A stretch of 38,798 bases of DNA. It comes from Pseudomonas nitroreducens. GTDB taxonomy: Bacteria; Pseudomonadota; Gammaproteobacteria; Pseudomonadales; Pseudomonadaceae. The notes beneath the pieces were generated by a model, which saw only the letters and a program-made list of their open reading frames with translations, was not told the origin of the DNA and did no database searches. Below are positions 9,079 through 15,598 of this stretch, in pieces. Position numbers and translations under genes: made by a program. The stretch is taken from the NCBI RefSeq assembly GCF_014204515.1, contig NZ_JACHLI010000049.1:1-38798 (forward strand), read 5' to 3'. Positions within the stretch are counted from its first letter, which is position 1. Each line of letters opens with the position of its first letter.

Positions 9079-10578
9079 ATGAAAAATCAGAGAGGCATGA
9101 CGCTCCTGGAGCTTTGTTTTTTCCTAATAATTGCGAGCGGGATGACCCTCTTGGGCTTCCAGAATTCGAGCAACGACAGGGATCAGAACCAGGCAAGGAC
9201 AACTGGGCAGCAGCTGTTCGCCTATAACAACGCCGTGCGTGCATGGGTAAGCGACAACATCGGCGCCGCCGCATCGGTAAAGACCGGAAGCGCCTGGCTG
9301 AAGTCGACAAGCTGCACAGGGGGCTTGAGCTCAGTGGGATACCTCCCCTGCTCGTTCCCGGACGCGACGACCGCCAAACCCCTTCCTGGTGGGAAGCTCG
9401 CCTTGACCTCTACGGTCAACACAACAGGGACAGCGCCCAACCAGCAGACGGTAGTGACCACCACGACATCCGCCTATATCGTCTTCGGCAAAACCCGCTC
9501 AGACCTCTCGGGCCTGGCCGCCATCATCGCCGCCGCCGGCTCGAAGAAGTCCATCTATCCTGCCGGCAGCGACACCTCTTTCAACTCGAACCAGTCAACC
9601 GCCATGATCACCATGACGGCCGGCAACAGCGGCTCAACGGATTCTTGGCTGCGCACCGACGGCAGCAACCTTCAGAACGGCGCCATTCGATTCAACACAG
9701 CCCTGGCTGCCGGCCAGCGTGAGCTGCAGAACGTCTCCCGAGTGCAGAACATCGCGGCAAACGCCCTGACCCTCGGCAATGCCGGCGGCGGTGCGGCCGG
9801 TTACTCGATCATCGTTGATGCGAACGAGACCGTCACGGGCAACCAGGTCGTTCAGAACGTGCAGGGCAAAGCCAACGGCGTCACCCTCACGCGGGGCAAT
9901 ATCGTCGTGGCTGCCGGCGGCATGGAGACTCCCAGTCAGCTGGTGGCTGGAGGTGCCATTTACACCCCAATCATGCGCGACAAGGACAACACGGGCTACT
10001 ACATCGACCCAAACAACACCAGCGTGATGAACGTCGGCAACAACTCACTCAACACCGTGGCGCCGATTTTCTACGACCGGGATAACACGTCGTACTACGT
10101 AGATCCCGCAGGCACTACAGCGATGTACAGCGCCGTCATCGCCAACATGAACGTCGACGGCAACTGGACGACGAACCTCCACGCCGACACGTACAACCAG
10201 CTCAATTTCACGACAGCAGTTGGAACATCCACCTGGTGCTCACCTAGAGGAGCCTTCGCAAGAGACACTGCAGGTCACTTGGTCGCATGCACAGCTTCTG
10301 TGTTCGGTGATCTCTGGCAGAGACCAATCCTCGGCCACAACGTGGGCGTCTACTCGGTAAGCATTCCTGCTGGAACACCTTCAGCAGGCATCGGCACTCA
10401 AAAGAGTGTTCCCCTCGGTGCTCAGCAAATTTGCGTGCTCACCGGGAGCTATCAGTCTCACTTCAACGAGTCACACTGCCAGGTGCATCCTGATCTATCT
10501 GGGTGGTACTTGGATATCCAGGTCAACGGAACGGCAGGCGCCAACTTCTGGTGCGAGGCGATGTGTTTGGCTAACTGA
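9079..10578 (+). CDS. PilV-like prepilin tip adhesin, cassette 2 gene C
   Basis: This 499-residue PilV-like prepilin starts at ATG 9079, with AGGG 8 nt upstream. ATG 9073 is too close to that box, and the open frame reaching back to 8923 is only the preceding gene read in another phase. The leader is MKNQRG|MTLLELCFFLI, with unusual Met at +1 but the key Glu at +5. The stalk resembles the gene at 3745. Two repeats are well kept (N-T-G-Y-Y-I-D-P-N, N-T-S-Y-Y-V-D-P-A). The tip contains W-C-S-P-R-G-A-F, Q-Q-I-C-V-L-T-G and terminal W-C-E-A-M-C. It ends the array. Confidence 0.77.
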   Translation: MKNQRGMTLLELCFFLIIASGMTLLGFQNSSNDRDQNQARTTGQQLFAYNNAVRAWVSDNIGAAASVKTGSAWLKSTSCTGGLSSVGYLPCSFPDATTAKPLPGGKLALTSTVNTTGTAPNQQTVVTTTTSAYIVFGKTRSDLSGLAAIIAAAGSKKSIYPAGSDTSFNSNQSTAMITMTAGNSGSTDSWLRTDGSNLQNGAIRFNTALAAGQRELQNVSRVQNIAANALTLGNAGGGAAGYSIIVDANETVTGNQVVQNVQGKANGVTLTRGNIVVAAGGMETPSQLVAGGAIYTPIMRDKDNTGYYIDPNNTSVMNVGNNSLNTVAPIFYDRDNTSYYVDPAGTTAMYSAVIANMNVDGNWTTNLHADTYNQLNFTTAVGTSTWCSPRGAFARDTAGHLVACTASVFGDLWQRPILGHNVGVYSVSIPAGTPSAGIGTQKSVPLGAQQICVLTGSYQSHFNESHCQVHPDLSGWYLDIQVNGTAGANFWCEAMCLAN

Positions 10579-10687
10579 TCGGGGATTGCAAGCGGGATGT
10601 GGCCGTTGCAAACTGGTCTGCCTTGCCTGCTAGGGCGCTTCGCGAAGTAGCGACCTTCAGGATACATCGCCCACAGGAGGTGCGGAG

Positions 10688-10930
10688 ATGACAAATACAC
10701 TCAGCAAAGAACAAATCGAACTGGAGCGCTACGGATTCACAGTAGGCTCCACCGTCCAGCACATCAAAGACCCTCAGCCTGGGATCGTGACCGAGATCGA
10801 CTCTGATCAGGATCTGGGCGACGTTACGACCTGCAGGGTCGTCTGGGGTGCTGAGAGCCTCCAGGATGCGTTGGACACCCCTCGCCCCGACCAAGACCTG
10901 CTTTTCACGAATAAGCTCGTGGCAGCGTGA
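10688..10930 (+). CDS. Hypothetical 80-residue protein
   Basis: A small acidic protein of unknown function with AGGAGG 7 nt before its ATG. A Lys/Glu-rich N-terminus is followed by G-S-T-V-Q-H-I-K-D-P-Q-P-G-I-V-T-E-I, a pattern like small beta-barrel folds in which a flexible turn precedes a strand pair. It follows the pilin array by 109 nt, which include the 10-nt palindrome CTTCGCGAAG. It precedes another hypothetical gene on the same strand by 43 nt, so the two may be cotranscribed. No function is proposed. Confidence 0.65.
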   Translation: MTNTLSKEQIELERYGFTVGSTVQHIKDPQPGIVTEIDSDQDLGDVTTCRVVWGAESLQDALDTPRPDQDLLFTNKLVAA

Positions 10931-10973
10931 TTTGACGCCCTAGCGGGAACCTCAGTGGAGAAGGACTTCCGAG

Positions 10974-12062
10974 ATGAGTGAATGGGAAGAGTTTTGCGAA
11001 TCCAGGGGTTTCTCCACTGGCGAGGAGGACTATGACAAGGTCATCGATAGCCTTGGTGGCCGGAGTTCTACACATAGGAACCGAGTGCACCCTCCTTGCG
11101 ACCTTACCCAAGAACAGGTCAACAGCCGGCTAAAGCGCCAGCCCAACTGTCAACCAGGCGAAGAGGTCGATATCGTTGCCTGGGGAGTCGCTGGAGTCTC
11201 AGACGCAATCGTCGGCTCGCTCGATGGAGCACAGACCATTGACGAGGATGACCTGCTTCTAAGGTTCGGAGTCGGCGACTACGAATTCGCCCCCGCGAGC
11301 ATGCTCATCGAAAATTTGAGATCTACCCGCCAACCTATCGTCCTGAATGATGAAATGTTGGTCTGGGATGAGCGATTCCAGTGCTTGGACGCCTGGAGCG
11401 GGTTCGCACGGGAGCGTCTGACTGTGCAGATCAAAGATAACCGCGTCCTGCAGGAGAAGGATCAGGCCCTGATCGCACTGCAGAATTACGCGAAGATCAC
11501 TGATCACGGCTCTCGCCCCATCCTCGTCGCCGGCCAGGATCTGGAGCGAGCGCTTGAGGGCGGCCTTGTCGAAATCCTGGATGCCAGCACTCTGTCAGCA
11601 CAGGCCCTTAGCGAGAGCCACCTGGTTTGCTTGGACACCTACGGGATACCGGCCAGCATTTCTCTTCGGGACGCTCATGAAGTACTCGCGGAGCTGCTAA
11701 CGCGCAGCGGCACCTACAAGCTCACAGGGGGCGTCGCTCGTCCGGTGAACGGGCCAGCTCGGCTAACTGCCGGCGCGATCACCATGGCCACCACCAGCGC
11801 CTCGCAACCCTGTTACTACCGCCTCAATGAGCACGCCACGGTTTACAAGCCTGCCTTCTGGAAGATCGACGAATCAGAGGTGGCGTCTCACAGCCCCAGC
11901 GAAGTATATGTGACGGACGGCCCACACCCCCTGGAGCTCGGCGGCACCAGGAGCCGTGACCGCTATGTTACGACCATGGAATACTTCGAGCGCTATGGCC
12001 ACCCGCTTGACTTCAGGTACATGGCCTTCGACGACGTCATCCCAGGCTGCTCGACAACTTAA
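10974..12062 (+). CDS. Hypothetical 362-residue soluble protein
   Basis: An acidic, apparently cytoplasmic protein with no signal peptide or membrane segment and no recognised domain. GGAGAAGGA precedes the ATG with about 8 nt spacing. Notable regions are an N-terminal charged segment, a central D-E-D-D-L-L-L-R-F-G-V-G-D-Y-E-F, a helical Q-E-K-D-Q-A-L-I-A-L-Q-N-Y segment, and an aromatic-rich C-terminus with two Y-F/Y-M type motifs. It converges with a reverse-strand paralogue family, and three 12-bp repeats follow its stop. Confidence 0.65.
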   Translation: MSEWEEFCESRGFSTGEEDYDKVIDSLGGRSSTHRNRVHPPCDLTQEQVNSRLKRQPNCQPGEEVDIVAWGVAGVSDAIVGSLDGAQTIDEDDLLLRFGVGDYEFAPASMLIENLRSTRQPIVLNDEMLVWDERFQCLDAWSGFARERLTVQIKDNRVLQEKDQALIALQNYAKITDHGSRPILVAGQDLERALEGGLVEILDASTLSAQALSESHLVCLDTYGIPASISLRDAHEVLAELLTRSGTYKLTGGVARPVNGPARLTAGAITMATTSASQPCYYRLNEHATVYKPAFWKIDESEVASHSPSEVYVTDGPHPLELGGTRSRDRYVTTMEYFERYGHPLDFRYMAFDDVIPGCSTT

Positions 12063-12071
12063 GGGAGGCAT

Positions 12072-12107
12072 TGGGAAGGCAACCTGGAAGGCAACCCGGA
12101 AGGCAAT
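12072..12107 (+). repeat. Three tandem 12-bp repeats
   Basis: Three contiguous copies of a 12-mer with consensus NNGGAAGGCAAY lie at 12072-12083, 12084-12095 and 12096-12107, between convergent genes. The repeated core is GGAAGGCAA. They may be a protein-binding array or a slippage product. Three copies are too few for a confident iteron call. Confidence 0.6.
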
Positions 12108-12143
12108 ACAGGTAATTCCCGGTTACCAGCCGACCAGAGGAAC

Positions 12144-12674
12144 TCAACGAGGCGCAGGTGCCACCAGAGGAACATCAACGGCGCGGTCAATCATCTGGAT
12201 GAGTTCCTCTCGAGTGACCCTAAACATGCTCGAAATAGGCCCAATGTACTTCTCCACCGCCTCCACAATCTGGAGGCCGGTGGCGGCATTGGACAACTGA
12301 GGGACGCCCTGCCTGAGCTCTTCTTCAGTGAATTGGCGCCCCCGGAACTGGTAGGGAATCCCCAACTTGGCGGCCGTGGCCACCATCATCATGGTGTCGT
12401 TGTACATCTTGATGATGTCGAGTTTCTGCTCAAGGGTGATGATCTGAACCTGGCCAGCCAACTGCCCTGGCGTCGCACTGCATGTGCGCTCGGCGTGCTG
12501 GTAGTTGCTGAATCCTGCAAGCAACGCGCACTGGTTCAGGGCCTGGGCGTGAGTTAGCTCTGAGGCTTTCTTGAGCAGCTTGGCAGTGCGCTTGATGTCT
12601 TCCAGGAGTTGCAGCGAAGGCACGCGGCCGCCGAGATGATCGACGCGCACATTGGACGGGGTAGTACTGGTCAT
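12144..12674 (-). CDS. Paralogue family protein 1 (IKxxAK / AGFxNF motif)
   Basis: A 176-residue protein starting at ATG 12674, with AGAGG 7 nt upstream. The frame is open further back, but the leader element argues for this start. Its N-terminal half carries the signature shared with three neighbours: P-S-L-x-L-L-x-x-I-K-x-x-A-K, T-H-A-Q-A-L, then A-G-F-S-N-Y and a Cys. This resembles the short helical module on many plasmid proteins (glyoxalase_8-like N-terminal motif), a comparison from memory only. The C-terminal part is less conserved, with Q-F-R-G-R-Q-F-T-E-E-E-L. Function unknown. Confidence 0.65.
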   Translation of the reverse strand: MTSTTPSNVRVDHLGGRVPSLQLLEDIKRTAKLLKKASELTHAQALNQCALLAGFSNYQHAERTCSATPGQLAGQVQIITLEQKLDIIKMYNDTMMMVATAAKLGIPYQFRGRQFTEEELRQGVPQLSNAATGLQIVEAVEKYIGPISSMFRVTREELIQMIDRAVDVPLVAPAPR

Positions 12675-12795
12675 CGGTAGCCTCTGGGTTGCCTGCAGAC
12701 GTCTCTCGACCACCATCCGATCAACCGAAGCTCGATGTTCGATTGAGGTATTGCTGCAGCGCCAGTGGCTTCGCTTGAGTCGAGAGGCAGGCCCC
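12675..12795 (-). promoter_or_regulatory. Structured 5' leader, copy C
   Basis: This is the most diverged of three related leaders on the reverse strand. The plus-strand arms CTCTCGAC (12703-12710) and GTCGAGAG (12779-12786) pair over a 68-nt loop. Relative to the other two copies, one base pair has changed from G-C to A-T on both sides, a compensatory change. The 3' arm sits about 30 nt before the start codon. Flanking GCCTGCC and the upstream GGCAGGC-rich hairpin are also partly shared. Confidence 0.55.
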
Positions 12796-12854
12796 TGCCA
12801 GGGCCTGCCAGAATCGTAGGTTACGCCCCCTGGCCGGTCAACACCTTACTCGTG

Positions 12855-13508
12855 CTACAAACCTAGCTTGTCGAAGAGATCTCCAGAGTTCTCGAACGAG
12901 ATGATCCCCTTCTCTTCGCGCGGTGCGTTCAGGGCAGCTGCAGCTTCGTAGTTAAGAGGCCTTCCCAGGTCGCGGATGTTGAACCGGATCTGGGCTACTG
13001 GCACCTGGAAGTGTTCAGCGATATCACGCATCCCATGTAGGATCAGCGTAGAAACCGTCCGCTGATCCAACTCTCTGTCGGATACCAGGGCCATGACATT
13101 GAGCAGCTCGGTCTTAGATACCTCGAGGTCGACGATGGCATTAGGAGCTGCGCCAGAGCCCAAAGCCTGCTTTGCAGCAGCGTAGCGCGCATCAAGCGCG
13201 ATGTAGGTCTTTTTTCGGGTCGCCATCACCTCATGGATCGAGATGTGGCGCATATCAGTGACCCCAGCAGGAAGCTTCGGGAGGGAAGCACGAATATCTG
13301 GCCCACCAGGCGCCGCTGCGCACTTGCGCTGGGCATCAGTGAAGTTGGCAAAGCCGGCGCGCTGAGCAAGCTCGGCCAGGGCCTCGACGTGAGTGCAGCC
13401 AGCAGCCTTCTTCAGGCGCTTCGCATCGCGCTTGATTTGCTCAAGGAGAGCATCGGAAGGTTGGGCAGCGAGGGACTTGGTGTAACGGGAGAAATCGAAC
13501 TGCGACAT
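12855..13508 (-). CDS. Paralogue family protein 2 (IKxxAK / AGFxNF motif)
   Basis: A 217-residue protein starting at ATG 13508, with GGAGG about 6 nt upstream. The N-terminus MSQFDFSRYTKSL is followed by the family signature L-L-E-Q-I-K-R-D-A-K-R-L-K-K, C-T-H-V-E-A-L, A-G-F-A-N-F-T-D-A-Q-R-K-C. The C-terminal half has V-S-K-T-E-L-L-N-V, also found in two sister genes, then a helical region and a short strand-like end. The protein is soluble, with no catalytic motif seen. Its leader is nearly the same as that of the next gene upstream. It is probably a separate transcription unit, given the hairpin and leader between it and the 13687-14157 gene. Confidence 0.65.
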   Translation of the reverse strand: MSQFDFSRYTKSLAAQPSDALLEQIKRDAKRLKKAAGCTHVEALAELAQRAGFANFTDAQRKCAAAPGGPDIRASLPKLPAGVTDMRHISIHEVMATRKKTYIALDARYAAAKQALGSGAAPNAIVDLEVSKTELLNVMALVSDRELDQRTVSTLILHGMRDIAEHFQVPVAQIRFNIRDLGRPLNYEAAAALNAPREEKGIISFENSGDLFDKLGL

Positions 13509-13651
13509 GGAAGCCTCCGGTTTCAGCGGAATGTCTCTCGGCAACCATTGCTGACCAGGATGGCCTACATAGATAGGTGTACGCAGCGTGGATTCCCACT
13601 TTGCATCGCCGAGAGGCAGGCTTCTGCTGGAGCCGCCGCAACATTAGCCCC
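13509..13651 (-). promoter_or_regulatory. Structured 5' leader, copy B
   Basis: The plus-strand arms CTCTCGGC (13535-13542) and GCCGAGAG (13608-13615) can pair across 65 nt. An inner hairpin, transcript sense GTGG-GAAT-CCAC, matches GTGT-GGAA-ACAC at the equivalent site of copy A, so a second pair covaries. Conservation with copy A runs from GGGGCTA at the 5' end to the SD. The leader precedes the ATG at 13508. Confidence 0.6.
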
Positions 13652-13653
13652 TA

Positions 13654-13673
13654 GGCCTGGTATTGTCCAGGCC
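13654..13673 (-). terminator. Hairpin after the third paralogue gene
   Basis: GGCCTGG (13654-13660) and CCAGGCC (13667-13673) form a perfect 7-bp stem with a 6-nt loop, beginning 14 nt beyond the reverse-strand stop at 13687. It separates that gene from the leader of the next. No T tract is present. Confidence 0.4.
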
Positions 13674-13686
13674 CCGGTGCTCCCCA

Positions 13687-14157
13687 CTAAACGTCAAGCG
13701 GGAAGTGAACCTTATAGCCCTTAACCCCTTCGTGCAGAATCGTCTGATACAACGCAAATTGAAGATCCTGAGTAAAACCATCAAGCTCAAAAGGCTCAGT
13801 CACAGGAAGTCTCTCCAAAACATCCAGCAGCTGAGCCTTACTGACGCGTAGAGATACCGAATCTGGTGTATCGGCACCCTCAGGAATCATTTTGACTAGA
13901 TCCACCCATTGGGCCAGGTATTCTCGGGCTTTCTCCAAACTGTATACCTGACGGGGAACGGAGGGCTCAGCAGTGCACCTGCGCTGCGCATCAGTGAAAT
14001 TGGAAAAGCCAGCCCGCCGAGAAAGCTCATCGAGTGCCTGGGCATGGGTAACGCCAGCCAAAAGCTTAAACCGTTTTGCATCACGCTTAAGCTGCTCAAG
14101 AAGCGCAATGGATGGGCGCTGGGCAAAGGACTTAGAGTACTGAGACAGATCGAACAT
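13687..14157 (-). CDS. Paralogue family protein 3 (IKxxAK / AGFxNF motif)
   Basis: A 156-residue protein starting at ATG 14157, with AGGAG 7 nt upstream. MFDLSQYSKSF parallels the N-terminus of the neighbour at 12855-13508, followed by L-L-E-Q-L-K-R-D-A-K-R-F, T-H-A-Q-A-L-D-E-L and A-G-F-S-N-F-T-D-A-Q-R-R-C. The C-terminal half keeps R-V-S-K-A-Q-L-L-D-V-L and is otherwise shorter. Function unknown. Paralogy with three close genes and the duplicated leader suggest the gene and leader were copied together. Confidence 0.65.
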   Translation of the reverse strand: MFDLSQYSKSFAQRPSIALLEQLKRDAKRFKLLAGVTHAQALDELSRRAGFSNFTDAQRRCTAEPSVPRQVYSLEKAREYLAQWVDLVKMIPEGADTPDSVSLRVSKAQLLDVLERLPVTEPFELDGFTQDLQFALYQTILHEGVKGYKVHFPLDV

Positions 14158-14298
14158 GAGAGGCTCCTGGGATCAGCACAATGTCTCTCGGCTACCATTG
14201 CTGCCCGTGGGCCTTCATCAGAGGTGTTCGCAGGGTGTTTCCACACTTCGCTTCGCCGAGAGGCAGGCTTCTGCAGGAGCCGCCATAACAGTAGCCCC
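14158..14298 (-). promoter_or_regulatory. Structured 5' leader, copy A
   Basis: The plus-strand arms CTCTCGGC (14185-14192) and GCCGAGAG (14255-14262) pair over 62 nt. The inner hairpin, transcript sense GTGT-GGAA-ACAC, has a purine-rich tetraloop. The element is strongly similar to copy B over about 140 nt, although the adjoining coding regions have diverged, so the RNA or DNA itself appears constrained. Confidence 0.6.
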
Positions 14299-14348
14299 GA
14301 GGACTGAAAGATGTCCAGGCCCTGGAGTGGTTCTCCACACCCTTCGCC

Positions 14349-14777
14349 TCAGTCAGAACTTGATGGCAACACGTCGAGATCGCCATTCTGGCTGGTGAAG
14401 ACCCTATAGAGCCTTACCTGTCCAGACTTGATTGAGAGGTCTCTCTCACGCTTACCAGGATTGGCCGCACATAGGCCTGAGCCTTCCAACGCGGCGCCGA
14501 GAAGGTGCTCCCCCGGAGTGATGTAGAAGCTTGCCTTCTCCCTGGTGTCCAACCGGGCAGCACGCTCACCATCGATGAAAACTGTCGCGAAACAGCCTCC
14601 GCCAATGAAGCCGCTATCTCTGATGACTATGAGGTGGCCCGAGCCAGGTATTTGAGCCTGATGCAGAAGGACACGATCTGCCGGGGCGGCAATAGATTGC
14701 TCCAGAGGAACTGAGGTGGTGGAGCAGCCGGCGAGTGCGAAGCAACAGGCGCCAATCAATGCGAGGAGAGGTTTCAT
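14349..14777 (-). CDS. Small lipoprotein with PEGA/DUF2846-like region
   Basis: This 142-residue protein has a signal sequence and lipobox L-A-G-C (Cys18), so it is a predicted lipoprotein. The middle (F-A-T-V-F-I-D-G-E-R-A-A-R-L, then F-Y-I-T-P-G-E-H-L-L) resembles small beta-sandwich DUF2846 or PEGA-type lipoproteins, in which a strand pair around V-x-I-D-G is followed by P-G-x-H. That assignment is a pattern match only. AGGG lies about 9 nt before the ATG. It sits between the third and fourth paralogue genes on the same strand. Downstream, CCAGGCCCTGG-like pairing near 14313 may help terminate it. Confidence 0.68.
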   Translation of the reverse strand: MKPLLALIGACCFALAGCSTTSVPLEQSIAAPADRVLLHQAQIPGSGHLIVIRDSGFIGGGCFATVFIDGERAARLDTREKASFYITPGEHLLGAALEGSGLCAANPGKRERDLSIKSGQVRLYRVFTSQNGDLDVLPSSSD

Positions 14778-14910
14778 GAAGGAATTGCCCTGTAGGAGTC
14801 CAGCAGATGATGCTAGTCCACAGACAGGCTGTTGGGGCCATGCCGCATATGGAAGGGCTGGCCGGCCAGGTGGCCAATGTAGCTCTGTAGCTCCCGCTCC
14901 GGAATTAAAA

Positions 14911-14937
14911 GGCCCAGGTTAGACACCAACCTGGGCC
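14911..14937 (-). terminator. Intrinsic terminator after paralogue 4
   Basis: A perfect 10-bp stem (GGCCCAGGTT with AACCTGGGCC) and 7-nt loop, followed on the reverse strand by TTTT, sits 14 nt after the stop at 14951. Strong Rho-independent terminator for the reverse-strand gene. Confidence 0.75.
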
Positions 14938-14950
14938 AGTAGAGCTAGCC

Positions 14951-15412
14951 CTAGAAGGGAGCTGACGAACTTGCAGCTCGAAGATCCTTCATCACATCGG
15001 TCTCAATGGAGAAACCAAAGAATTCGTCCCTACCAGCCTGCGCCCAGGCCCTTTTGAGCACCTTCATCCCCGAGAACATAAACTCCGAACGCTCCTCCTG
15101 TTCAAGGTTATGCACCTCCGAGGCGCCACCCAGGCCCAGCAACTCGCTCTGTTTGACCCTCAAGATCAACAGGTGGTGCTGGTGCGAAAGGTCTGGCGCA
15201 ATAGTTCCGAGGAGTCGCTTGATAAGATTAGCCTCGCTGCCGGACACGCAGGCTAGCCTGGCATTCTCGAAGCTAGAGAAGCCAGCCTCTCTGGATACCG
15301 CCTCAAGTTCAGTACTGTGCTTTCCGCCCCCTTCACGCGAGCGCGATTTGGCCTCCTGCTTGATTCGCTTAAGGAGGCTCAGGGACGGGGTGCTATGGGC
15401 GAAATGTTTCAT
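14951..15412 (-). CDS. Paralogue family protein 4, diverged
   Basis: A 153-residue protein starting at ATG 15412, with AGGAG about 8 nt upstream. It retains the family outline P-S-L-S-L-L-K-R-I-K-Q-E-A-K and A-G-F-S-S-F-E-N-A-R-L-A-C, but the T-H-x-x-A-L segment has become K-H-S-T-E-L. The C-terminal part keeps L-R-V-K-Q-S-E-L-L, aligned with V-S-K-x-x-L-L of the sister genes. The three-copy leader is not clearly present upstream, where only a short C-G-G-C-G-A-T-G-C stretch recalls it. It has its own terminator. Function unknown. Confidence 0.62.
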   Translation of the reverse strand: MKHFAHSTPSLSLLKRIKQEAKSRSREGGGKHSTELEAVSREAGFSSFENARLACVSGSEANLIKRLLGTIAPDLSHQHHLLILRVKQSELLGLGGASEVHNLEQEERSEFMFSGMKVLKRAWAQAGRDEFFGFSIETDVMKDLRAASSSAPF

Positions 15413-15537
15413 GGGTTGGACTCCTGTTGGTGGAATCCGTCACGGGCTCACAGAACCCGCCGGTTGGCATGCCCTCGAGGGGCTTTGGAGAGGAGTCTCC
15501 CGGCGCTGGCATCGCCGACGAACCGAATGCTAAGACT

Positions 15538-15568
15538 ACCGAGCGATTCGGTCAAATCTTCGCTCGGT
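15538..15568. terminator. Hairpin after candidate Cys-His-Asp gene
   Basis: ACCGAGCGA (15538-15546) and TCGCTCGGT (15560-15568) form a perfect 9-bp stem with a 13-nt loop, about 30 nt past the reverse-strand stop at 15599. No T tract follows, so it may stabilise a 3' end rather than terminate. Confidence 0.45.
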
Positions 15569-15598
15569 GGTTCTCAGACAGCCTGAATGAGTATGCGA

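Larger units (their letters stand above)
741..10578 (+). repeat. Duplicated three-gene PilV-like cassette (A-B-C twice)
   Basis: Six full-length PilV-like genes form two ordered copies of a three-gene unit: 741-5274 and 6097-10578. Diagnostic stretches pair the genes by position. Genes 1 and 4 share NAVREWVSAN and YLPCYFP. Genes 2 and 5 share TYTDTNWLKS, AWT-ANAGA and a GAKS stretch. Genes 3 and 6 share YLPCSFPD, GKLALTST and an AAGSK-like stretch. Tight junctions (overlap or a few nt) occur inside both units. The copies have diverged well beyond a recent duplication, most strongly at the C-termini. Confidence 0.75.

Noticed and set aside
1640..10120. Phage tail-fibre genes, because of the Y-Y-x-D-P-N repeats
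   Set aside because: Every protein begins with a prepilin leader and hydrophobic helix, and no other phage structural genes are nearby.
741..10578. A PilV shufflon with invertible segments
   Set aside because: All six genes are full length, in the same orientation, each with its own prepilin leader. No short inverted sfx-like repeats and no site-specific recombinase were seen in the window.
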